Origin: Channallabes apus
Taxonomy: Eukaryota > Chordata > Actinopteri > Siluriformes > Clariidae
DNA length: 64,000 nt
Direction: 5' to 3'
Assembly: GCA_030522415.1 (NCBI GenBank)
Contig: CM060127.1
Location: forward strand, 11,324,707 to 11,388,706
This document shows, in pieces, positions 45,266-55,900 of this stretch. Within the stretch, counting starts at the first letter, position 1. Each line of letters begins with the position of its first letter. Position numbers and translations under genes: made by a program. A model generated the notes under the pieces. It did no database searches. It saw only the letters and a program-made list of their open reading frames with translations, and had not been told where the DNA came from.

Positions 45266-46846
45266 CAGTGGTTCACTAGTGGGGAATACAGACATGACAG
45301 GTGGGGCGCAATGAACGAGAGGAAATTAGTGGAAAATAATAGGAAAAAACTAAACAATCACACACAAATAAATGGATCACTAATACGAGTAAATTTAAAA
45401 TAACATCAGTTGTGGGCCGGGAGAAAAAGTGGAACCATAGTGCAACAATAATGGTTTAACGTCGGATCAACTTGAGCAGCGCTGCTCAAATCACAAACCT
45501 GCGCGAGCCACTGGGCAGCGCTGCGCGACTCTGACAGAAATAAACCGCGCCGACCATAAAAATACATTTTACCTCGCTGGGATGCGCACGTACAAAACAG
45601 GCATGGCAAGGCGGAAACAATATTAAACAGTCCTGACATTTTAAATTGTTTTTAAATAAAAACACAGTGAGTCGCGCAGGTTTGTGATTCGAGTGGAGCT
45701 GCGTGATCCACCGGGCTGCGCAAATAAACCAGATCATCACTGCGCTATCCAGATAGTTGCACTGCGCTGTATTTGTGCAGATATTTGGTTCACTCGGGTG
45801 CCACGGTTTCGTCCCACTTTTGATGTGTTTGGCTTCACATACACTTCGACAATGGAAGAAGACGCTGCAGCAGCAGTGAGTTTGCTTACATGTGACAAAA
45901 CCAACAACGAGGAGATTGTAAAGAAAAAAGGTGCCTCGTCTGTGGTGTGGAATTGGTTTGGGAATAAGAAAAGTGATACGAATGAGATGAACGTGATTTA
46001 GAAGGTACGCAAGTGCACTGTTTTAACAAGTGGTGGAAACACGTCAAACCTTTTCTATCATCTGAAATCCAACCATCCAAACGAATATGGCCAAAGTAAA
46101 AAAAAAAATGTGGCAAACCTCAGCAATTCACAGTTTAAATAAAATTACATCATGTAAAACAGTTTCTTTGTGTTTGAATTTTTATTTATGCATTTTCAGA
46201 TACAAATTGCTATATTGTGATATAGCAATTGTGATTGTGATCGTTATTGAGGTAGAAAATTGCTTCTCCTGTGTTAGAAGATTTTGGTTATATCGCCCAC
46301 CCCTAATGAAGCCTATCTTGAGCTTGGATTCATGGTGGTGATGGTGGGGGCAGAGGAGAGGCTCGTGTGTGCTTTGTGTCTTAAACCGCTGGCAGCAGAC
46401 CGCATGAGACCCAACAAATTAGGAAGACGCTTAGAGACAACACACTCCAGTCACGTTAATAAGCCACTCGACTTCTTTCAAAGAAAGCTGGCAGAATACA
46501 GACAGCAGGATAATCGCATGGTAACATCTGAATCAGTGGACAGCAAAGCACAAATGGCTTAATTCAATGTTGGCCAGTGCAAAAAAACTACAAACGATTG
46601 TTGAGCACCTAATAAACATGGGGTCAATTATGCAATGATAAGTGACAACGTAAGCCTTTTATAACAATTGCACGTGTATTTTATCTGTTTTTAACTTGGT
46701 GTTGTTTGATCTTATTGGTTTAGAAATTGATATTTCAATAAACAGTAAACTTGGCCGATTTCGTTATTATTTTGTTGACAAGTGGGGCTTGAAAATTCGC
46801 TCACCCCCTTAAGTGGGGAATGACAGAAAAAGTTTGAGAACCACTG
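45266..46846 (+). mobile_element. hAT element with 8-bp target duplication, inserted in L2
   Basis: It starts CAGTGGTTC and ends GAACCACTG, and is flanked by AATTAAGG (45258-45265 and 46847-46854), which restores the L2 reading frame when one copy is removed. Inside, 46316-46562 reads YLELGFMVVMVGAEERLVC, ALCLKPLAADRMRPNKLGR and THSSHVNKPLDFFQRK, a BED-finger region typical of ZBED5/Charlie-like hAT transposases. No transposase core remains. Confidence 0.9.
45840..46306 (+). mobile_element. Fragment of a second hAT family nested in the first
   Basis: The frame 45852-46001 (MEEDAAAAVSLLTCDKTNNE ... SSVVWNWFGNKKSDTNEMN) continues past a TAG as a BED finger (GGNTSNLFYHLKSNHPNEYG; 46036-46089). 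Both cysteines of the first C-x2-C appear lost (one to the stop, one to Arg). It ends in 'tatatcgcccacccctaa' (46289-46306), a typical hAT right terminus. A left terminus was not found. Confidence 0.5.
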
Positions 46847-49015
46847 AATTAAGGGTACAGCCCTCTCCTGGCTCAGATCCTATTTGGCCGATCGTTATCA
46901 GTATGTAGACTTAAATGGTGATTATTCTGCATGTTCTCTAGTGGAGTTTGGCATTCCGCAGGGTTCAGTTTTAGGCCCACTGCTTTTTTCCCTGTACATG
47001 CGTCCTCTGGGCAACATAATCCGTAAGCATGGTATTAGTTTTCATTGTTATGCTGACGACACACAGTTATATGTCTCAGCAAAACCTGATGAGAAAAACC
47101 AGCTAACTAAAGTTGAGCAATGTGTGCAGGACATAAGAAATTGGATGCTAATTAACTTCCTTCTGCTTAATCTGGATAAGACAGAAGTTCTAGTCATAGG
47201 GCCGCATACAGCTAGAAGTAAAATCTTAGATCACACCGTAACTTTAGATGGCCTTTCTGTTCCATCAAGTGCAACAGTAAAAGACCTCGGCGTGATTATA
47301 GATTCCAGTCTTTCATTTGAAGCTCATGTAGATAATATCACCAGGATAGCATTCTTTCACCTCAGAAATATTGCCAAGATAAGAAATATATTGTCGCTAA
47401 ACGATGCAGAAAAACTAGTTCATGCTTTTATCACTTCTAGGTTGGACTATTGTAATGCCTTACTGTCTGGTTGTTCTGTTAGGTGCATAAACAAGCTTCA
47501 GCTAGTCCAGAATGCAGCAGCGAGAGTCCTCACTAGAACCAGAAGATATGAGCACATCACCCCTATCCTATCTTCACTGCATTGGCTCCCTGTGAAATTT
47601 CGCATTGATTTTAAAATACTACTCTTGACATATAAAGCATTAAATGGTCTCGCGCCGCAGTATCTGAGCGAACTGTTAGTGTCTTACGATCTGCCACGCC
47701 TACTTCGATCAAAGGATGCAGGCTGCTTATCAGTACCGCGTATTATGAAAACTACAGCAGGGGGCAGAGCTTTTTCTTACAAAGCCCCAAAATTATGGAA
47801 TAGTCTTCCAAATAGTGTTCGGGACTCAGACACAGTCTCAGTGTTTAAGTCTAGGCTAAAAACCTATTTATTTAGCCAAGCATTTTTATAAATAGATTTT
47901 CTAACTGCCATCTCTCCTCTTCTTCTCTTTCTCCCCCTCTTTCTCTTTCCTCTCTCCCCCTGTCCCCCCCTTTCACTCTTTCTCTCTCTCTCTCTCTCTG
48001 TCGAGCTACACATGTCATTCCTGAGCTGCCAGTGATCCAGACTCACTCTGCCCTCCGGACCTGTCTGATCCATCCTGGTGCCCCGCTTCTGGTTGTAGAT
48101 CTCGTCGCATGGATGCCACGTGTGTCTCTTTGGGATGCGTCTGGTGTCTGGGGATGATTCTATCTACTTAGAAGACGGTTCTGGCCTCGACTGGTGTTGT
48201 CAGCTGTTTCTCTGAGGACTTGACAATTCGATAGTTCAGGACTGGAACTTTCTACAAGTCTATCTGAGTCTCCAATAACTACCTGGACTCCATTTTAACA
48301 TCAATTAACATCAAACTATTATAGCTGAACTGCCTGCCACCTAACACACTGTATAAATGCAGATCATTTCCTGCTATCTGTTTCACCCAGATGAGGATGG
48401 GTTCCCTGTTGAGTCTGGTTCCTCTCAAGGTTTCTTCCTATTACCATCTCAGGGAGTTTTTCCTTGCCACTGTCGCCCTCGGCTTGCTCATTTGAACATT
48501 TTGATTCATACACATTCACATTCCATACAGACTTAAATAATTCTTTTGATTGTGTTAAAAGCGCTATACAAATAAAATTATCAGCATGATTGAGTCATTG
48601 AAATTACTAAATGGGCCCAGGAATACTTCCAGAAACCACTGTCAGTAAGCACAATCTGCCGTGCCATCTGCAGATGCCAACTAAAACTCTATCATGCAAA
48701 AAGCCATATGTGAACATGGTCCAGAAGCGCCATCGTGTCCTTGGGCCAAGACTCATTTAAAATAGACTGTCTTAAATTGTAAAAGTATTTCATGGAGAGA
48801 CGAATTAAAATTTGACATTCTTGTTGGAAATAACAAATGCCGTGTGCTCTGGGCTAAAGAGGAGGGAGACCTTCTAGCGTTTTATCAGCGTTCAGTTGAA
48901 AAGTAAATAAGTGCATACAGTACAGTACATACCATTTATGTTATGGCAGCTTGTATGTTTTAGAAGACACTGTGAATGCTGAAAGGAATATAAAGGATTT
49001 AGACGACATTTCATG

Positions 49016-50270
49016 GAAGGCTCTGTGTTTTCCTCTTTAACCCGTGAGCTGCATCTGTGCTGGTCAGAAGGTCAACATGCAGTGTTTAAAATCCGTAGTA
49101 ATGTAAAATTAGATTTTATACACCTCAAACAGTTCTATGAGACTAATCAATCAAATCATTACATTTCATTGACATTTCTTATGTAAATTATTATTGTACA
49201 AATTAAAATTGCATTTGTTAAATATGAGATGAATCACTTGAATCAATAAAATCACTTACATTTGTTCACAATGGGACAAATCATTTAAATTAATCAAATT
49301 ACGTACATTTGCTATGGAACGAATCACTTAAATCAATGATGTTTCTTAGTATCTATGAGTTAAATTAGTTTGAACTAATTACTTAAAACAGTTGAATAAT
49401 TCAGATCACTCATCTCTTATCTATCACTCAAATCAACCGAATCACTCATCTCCACTTAGTCCATGGTTCCTCCATCAGCCTGAACGATGGGAAGGATTAC
49501 AGTACGTTCCTGCATTCTGACTGAAGCACAGAAACAATTCAGGTGACGTTCGTCCCAGCACACACTGATGAGACACTCTGATTTGGAAGTGTGTGTGTGT
49601 GTGTTTTTGCACATGATTTAAGACTCTGACCTCTTTGCAGTGTAATTAGTCGCTGCACATTGTGTTTATTTGACTGGTCAGGACACAGGTATGAAGTAAT
49701 AATAATCTGCTGAAATTACCTGCTGAATTTAAAGGCACTTGGACTCGACAGTTTTTCAGTTTCTTTGTGAAGTACCTCTTATGAGTAAAGCTAGGATTGT
49801 TTGGTTAGTTAATCCTATCATAATCCCTGAGCGGGTCTGGAGAACAAAAATAAAAACAAGGCTCATCATCAATATAAATGATTTTTAATAAATGCAGACA
49901 AAACTTTACAGTTATGCAGAATATAAATTGGTGTCTAAAAGTAAATAGGTAACATTATGATTTAATAATAAAAAAACAAAAAACAACCAAAAGAATCTAT
50001 ATACTGTAATATGTATACATGACATGAAATGCCTGTCCATGTTTCAGTGCCTGGTTTTCATTTTTATGTAAGACTCTCTCTCTATATAATTGTAAATATT
50101 GGTATCTGATACATTCAGTGCACTCACGATTGTGAGTAAATCAAAATCTTTTAACAGATTTTAACTTAATAAACGAGCGAGGTCTTGATAAACGTAGATA
50201 CTGTATGTAGTATGCATGCGCTTTGTCTGCCGAGAGTCACGTGATCACAACTGAGCCAATCGTTCATCTC
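49016..50270. other. Unassigned intergenic sequence
   Basis: AT-rich DNA. 49210-49450 contains loosely repeated 'aatcacttaaatcaa' units. A (TG)n run lies at 49590-49605. No coding sequence is recognised. Confidence 0.5.
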
Positions 50271-50792
50271 TCTCTCTTGTGCAGTGGACTTGTGGGTGAT
50301 GGAAATTTGGAATAATTTTAGTGACTCGGTTCTTTAAATCTTGTTCATCAAAATGAACAACTAAGGACAGCTAAAGACATGTTACGATAAACAGAATGAG
50401 CAGCTCACCTCTCATATCTTCTAGTCTGAGTCGTTTGTTCTTTTGAATCTATTGCATTGCATAGCGTCTATGGGAGTCACGTGACAATAGAAAGAATGAC
50501 TAGGACTTAAAGACTCATTAAGAAGAATCGCTCAATTCTGTTTCCTGTGTACTGCACTGCATAGCATCTATGGGAGTCAAGTAACAACAAAAGAACGAAC
50601 GAATCAGACCGAAAAGACTCAAATGTAGACTCATTTCTGTTTCGTAGGTACATAACCTATGGAGGTTTTGCGATGCTTTGTACAATCACGTCCTGTAGAA
50701 AATGAACGAATCATTTTCCGAGACTACTCGTTCTTCTGAATCACGTTCAAAAAGAACGAATCATTCATGAACGACCCATCACTAATGCTCAG
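50271..50792. repeat. DNA-transposon-like repeat ending 'acgacccatcactaa'
   Basis: The right end 'ttcatgaacgacccatcact' (50766-50785) is a familiar fish hAT-like terminus. Two imperfect ~105-base internal repeats begin with 'gcatagc(g/a)tctatgggagtca' at about 50459 and 50561. A matching left terminus is not visible. Confidence 0.4.
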
Positions 50793-51029
50793 TCTCAGTG
50801 TGCGTGCGTCTCTTGTATAGTCAACATCCGTGCATGCGTGTACTGTTTATTATATAACATTGTGACCACGTGTGTGTGTGTGGTTAAAGCAAAAGCAAGT
50901 GTCATTAGAGAGGTTTCTTGGGAAAGATCCAGAGTCTCCCTGTCAGAGAGCAGTGACTCCATTAGCGTGTGTCCACACAAACGGTTCTTTGTTAAAGACG
51001 TTTCCAGACAGGTTCTCAGGTTTATCGCC

Positions 51030-51490
51030 CATTCTCTTCTCTCCCCGTCCCACTATGTCGAGCTACATATGCTGCCAGTGCCATATGCTGCTCATCCTGG
51101 TTCCCCTCTTCTGGTTGGAGATCTCATGCCCTGTGTGTTCTGCTTGGGATGATGCGTGTGGTGACTGGGGACGCTTCCACTTTACCATGAAGTGGTACCA
51201 TGATCCTGGCCTCGGGTGAGCTGTTCTCAACTGTTCTCTCAGGACTTGTGACTGCAGTCGCAAACTAGTGGCACATGTGAAAAATGTGTATGAATCAAAC
51301 TATCTGAGATTGTTCCTGGTGAGCAAGCCAAGGGCGATGGCTGAGAAGGAAAAACACCCTGAGATGCAGAAGGAAGAAACCTTGAGAGGAACCAGACGCA
51401 ACAGGGAACCTCATTTGGGTGATAACAGATCCAAATGATCAGGAATTTGTCTTAAGTCCAAATGAGGATGGATTCGCTGTTAAGTTGCAC
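51030..51490. mobile_element. Rearranged L2 3' UTR fragments (direct, inverted, direct)
   Basis: 51030-51265 is L2 3' UTR in the plus orientation ('ttctggttggagatctcatg'). 51296-51430 is the downstream part in reverse ('gaaaccttgagaggaaccag'). 51460-51488 is again plus ('ccaaatgaggatggattcgc'). This is a fold-back rearrangement, not a simple insertion. Confidence 0.65.
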
Positions 51491-52320
51491 CCATCGTTAC
51501 ACCCTAACGTAATGCTCTAACTGCACTCCAATAGAATTAAATCTAAAACAGTTCTTTAACTTGCTGTTGTACGGCTAATCTCTGGATGTGATCGACATAT
51601 TAGTAAAAATCACTTATTACTAGAGACATTATTTTGAAATGAGAATTATTTTAGAAATTAAAATTACAAAGCAGTTAAAGCAGGTTTTCACACCACAGAA
51701 CTTCATGCAAAGTAAACATGTAAAGTGTTTAACTTTATCGTAAACCTGACTACAGAAAAACGATGGAACTAAATACTCAGTCAACTCTTCACCTAAAAAT
51801 TTCACTTTAACAACTTAACACGTCTCAGTGCGCCCTTAAAGTGTGTGTGTGTCTGAATTTATACTCCAAAACCTGAAATCATCAAATAATGCATTTTTTC
51901 ATCCCATAAACTGTCTTTATTTCATGGTTTGGTGTCTATGTAAAAAAGCTCCTGCTGAGCCACGCCTCTCCAGAGAACAGCAAAGCTGAGCAATGAGCCA
52001 GAGGGGGAGGGGTTTATCTTATATGAGGTCACATCATCTCTGAGACAAAGAATGCTCTTACTTAAACACATTAAATCCATTAGACATCATTAATCCCAGT
52101 ATGATTCTACATATGGAAAGAGTTTAGTAAAGCATTAGAATAAAGTCCAATCTCTACTCTGTGTGTGTGAGTCTCTCTTTGTCACTCTTAGATCTCAAAT
52201 AAATCTTTTTTTTTTTTTGCAAGTCGTTTTCAGTACAGCTCTATACATGTCTCAGAGAGCTGTCGGATGTCGTCTCGAACAGTGGCTGTGGGTTTCAGTT
52301 TATTAAAAGCAGATTCTAAA
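51480..52320 (+). pseudogene. Exon-less partial duplicate of the EXOSC7 3' end
   Basis: The tract 51790-52170 closely matches EXOSC7 intron 7 (42085-42456): 'aaacctgaaatcatcaaata', 'gtctatgtaaaaaagct', 'catatggaaa' and 'gaataaagtccaatctctac' occur in the same order. 52195-52310 matches the sequence after the stop codon ('tctcaaataaa', 'gaacagtggctgtg'). Weaker similarity (51488-51525) matches 41484-41520 upstream of exon 7. Exon 7 and exon 8 themselves are absent. It lies just past the 3' end of CDCP1. Confidence 0.6.
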
Positions 52321-52994
52321 TACAGCCATTACAGTCTCACTGCTCGTCACGTTTCATCTCTCCTAGCGCTCCTGGAACTGCTGTTTTTAGACATTTAATG
52401 TTTAATCCACAGGATACAGGGGCTGTGTAACACACCTGCTTCATGACTTAAAATTTATTATTAAAAATGTAAAAAGAACACAACTTTAAAATATTTCAAA
52501 AACAATCTACATCTGTACACCTGAATCCAAACAATTTAAAAGACCAAAGACAAACTTTTAGCAGATGAAATAAGTTTCCCGAAAATCTGTACAAAAAAAA
52601 ATCCTTATTTTGAGTTTCTCCTAAAGGCCAGTTCGAGTGTTAGTGTTCACAATCTTCTCAAGTGTCTCATTCCTCAGTTATAAAAAAAAAAAAGTCATGT
52701 ACAGCAGGATCATAAGACACTTAAACATCAGCCTACATGTGGAAAAAAAACAATAAAACTAGGCACAATCCTGAGGTGTTAGAGATGCTGAAGGTTCTGC
52801 TCAGTCTCCTGTAAAATGTCTGTAAATCAGGCATAGAGGAAACTTTGTGAGTTTGTGTTCAGTACAGTCAGACACATGCTGCTTGCTTTTATTAATCTAA
52901 TGATCTCCTGAGCAGCAGCACAGGCCTCTTTCAGAGCCTCATCAGAAATCAAATCTACCACCTGATCCTAGATCAGAACTTTCCGACCTTTAGG
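52321..52994 (-). other. Probable CDCP1 3' UTR with polyadenylation signals
   Basis: On the minus strand, AATAAA lies at 52888-52893 (about 105 bases after the stop) and again near 52451-52456. The sequence between is AT-rich and non-coding, as expected of a 3' UTR. The site used cannot be told from sequence alone. Confidence 0.5.
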
Positions 52995-55900
52995 TCACAT
53001 GGCCTCATCATATACTTGATCATACTGCTCAGAATCAGAATCGGACTCGGGTTCTGGCTTAGGCAGAAGCTCTACAGCAGAGATCCGGACTGGATTTGGA
53101 TCACCTGGGGTTTTGAACGTATGCAGCGTGTTGTCCATCCTGCGGTCCCCGTAGTCCATTGTGTCAAGAGGACCCAGTGGAGTGCGGGGCCTGGAAGGGA
53201 CAAAGGTTTCAGCCAGGAAGGGCAGTTTATCAGGTCCTCTGTCTACGCTCTGATCGTATCCGATCTCCTTGTCCATGGGGCCGATAAAAGTGTGATAACT
53301 ATCCACTTGATGGCCGTTGTAAGGGCCAGGACAGCTCCCGTCCTGTAAAAGGTTGCTGTACACCATGGTGTCATCGATGCTGGTGTACACATGAGACTCG
53401 TTGTTGGCCCGTGTTTTAGGGAAACTGGCATCGCCAGGAAGAGACGCGACCCCTTTGGGAATGTAGATGGAGGACCTGTTAGTCATCTGATGCTTTTTTT
53501 TCCTGTTGGTGAGAAAAGATAGAAAGTCAGATATTATCTGAGTTTTAAATCTGTACAAACACAAATGAGGGGAAACCGGAGCACTAAGATGTTAGGCATA
53601 ATGTTGTAGAATGCAATATTTAATCCAAACATGTTAATGCACAACCACTGATTCAAATTTAACTGTAAATCATATAAGCATTTACACAATGAACTCAGTG
53701 TTCATGGAAATCCCATGTCTTTGTTGAAACTTTCACATTCTTTGCCAGCAGGCAAAGAGCCCAAGGCCACCGACGCGGCTTCCAAACTCTCCAGATCCCA
53801 GTCCGATCAAGCCCCATGTGATGTACTGGACAACAAGTCTGATTCGTGGAGGCCCAACCCCATGGTGATGAGGGGAATCCAGAATCAAGGTGGTTATAAT
53901 GCTAACAGGTTGCATTGCAAGGCTGATCAGTGAATATCTGAACATTTTGATTCATACACATTCACATTCCATACAAACTTAAATAATTCTTTTGATTGTG
54001 TAAAGCTGTTTTGAGACAATGTCAATTGTTAAAAGCGCTATACAAATAAAAAAATAAAACTGAAAAAAATCAGTGCATATACATCTATAGACGTTGTTAT
54101 AGAAGTCTGTAATGTATTTCAATTACACATAAGTATTTTATCGAGCCCACATTGACCTACCCCTTCTGCTTTTCCAACAGGGCATCAGGAAGGGCAGGGT
54201 GGTGTGAGAGTTTAATGGCTGTTGGTCACCGAGATGAATCAGTTTTTTTTTAGCTGTTTACTCATCATTGCAGCTGTGCGAGATTCGCCTTTTATGGAGT
54301 TTTGTGGGCATCGCGAAATGTTAAAAGCAAAGTAAAATTGGCAGTTTTTTTTTTGTTTTTGGTCTCAGCAAACTTTAATACAACTTTATTCAAATATTAT
54401 TAAACATTATTGATATGGCAGTTGATAGGACGAAAGGTGTTGACCCAGTGGTAAAATGATGATGGATTATAGAATGATTAGAAGATTAAGTTAAAATCCC
54501 AGCAGACAGATGGACTTTTGAGCAAGCCCCTCAACTACTTAAAAAAAAATGAGATGTACATACACCGCTCTGGATAAAGGCAGCTGCCAAATGCCATAAA
54601 TGTACACCTTATTGTAATTACCTTAGTGCCACGCAAACTGCAATAAGCACGATGATGAGGACCGCCAGCAGTGCTGCAAGCAGGCCCAAAATGATGCCCA
54701 GCAGTTTCTCTAAGAGACAATAATGATAGAATAATAATAATCACTTATTTATATTGTATTATTATATATTTAATGATTATTATATACTAATAATCATTAT
54801 TGCCATCATTGGTAACATTCCTGAAATTGCACAAATTAGAGATTGTCGTAATCAAGGATAATTATAACTGTAAACACTTACGGGGTTTCTTCTGCAAGGA
54901 GAGCTGGCTCAGAATGGCGAATTTTCCTTCCATCGGTTCACAGTTGGACATGTTCAGGTAGAAACTCCTCAAAACGTTGTGATCAAGATCCAGCAACTGG
55001 TCCTCCCTGTAGCTCATCTCCATTTCTGAGCCTAGCTCCCGGATTTGGATCATAGCGTGATTGGCGAAGCACACCGGCCGGCTGACGTTTGTGAAGCTCA
55101 CCTGAGCACTGTACTCCTCTGGGACATTTACAATCCATGACAGGCTGGAGTCAGACTTCATCGGCCCAGGCCAGTTGGGTGTCATGAGGGGTACAGGGGT
55201 CATACTGACTGGAGAAACTGTGTAGATCAAGGTCTCTGAGGAAAAGAGCGGGGAGTTATAATGAATGACATGAAATACGTGGTATGAAATTTGATCAGTG
55301 AAATTTGATCACTTATGGCCTACCTGGGATCTCTGAACTAAAGGACACGTTGAGGACAGGTGCTGTGTTCTGTCTTAGGTCCTTATCCCCGTCTGCAGCA
55401 GCAGTCACTGTGATGTTGGAGGAGAACTGAACTCTCTGAATGATGCCTTTGCTAGCAGAGCAGAACCAGCCGATGTTGAAGCCGTCGGCTGTAGAGACCA
55501 GCGTAGACAATGTGCCGTCACACTGCTGCTCTCCAGGCACTTGCTGAGACAGACTGCCCTGAGGGGAGCTGAGCTCCACACTGCCCTGCTCTGGAGCGTT
55601 CAGCACCCAGGTCACCTGCCTCAGGGGAGTTGGCAGACAGGGGTCTACAACAGGGATGGTGAGGAGAGTCCCAGATACTAGACACAAGAATACATTTTTA
55701 CATATGCATGTGAAGGCACTGTATGCTGAATATAAAGTGTAAACTTATGAGCTCAAATTTAAGGGGGACCTGTTAAGTGGGTTTCATTTCACAGTTCAAA
55801 TTGTTTAATTCCACAGTTCAAGGACATGCAGATTAAGCTAACTGGTATTTCCAAATTAGTTTGTGTGTGTGTGTGTCCTGTGATGGATTGGGACCCCATC

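Larger units (their letters stand above)
44116..48577 (+). mobile_element. Fourth L2 LINE copy, 5'-truncated, carrying an hAT insertion
   Basis: It begins in ORF2 just after the endonuclease, at the position of 14408 in the 12.4-17.6 kb copy, and is nearly identical in sequence to that copy. An 11-base deletion at 44277 and another change near 44740 shift the frame. The reverse transcriptase continues to [22 protein letters not shown] (split at 45265 by the hAT element) and resumes at 46855 with [10 protein letters not shown] and the intact end at 47891. At the site of the 16095 nonsense codon this copy has AGA (47382-47384). The 3' UTR ends at about 48577 (gcgctatacaaataaaa). Confidence 0.9.
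43846..49015 (+). mobile_element. Tc1-like transposon split by an L2 insertion
   Basis: The left part, 43846-44115, has 'gcaaatctcatcgtgtacag', 'aagacctttattggatgccc' and 'gacctcagacgacactacat'. The right part, 48578-49015, resumes with 'attactaaatgggcccagga', 'aaactctatcatgcaaaaag' and 'gctaaagaggagggagacct'. Together they are collinear with one common fish Tc1-like transposase gene. An L2 (about 44116-48577) lies at the break, flanked by TTATCA on both sides (44110-44115 and 48578-48583). The distal third of the transposon is absent after about 49015. Confidence 0.75.

Noticed and set aside
46284..46562. Possible domesticated BED-finger gene
   Set aside because: It is short, lacks the transposase core and sits within clear hAT termini with a target duplication; nothing suggests host use.
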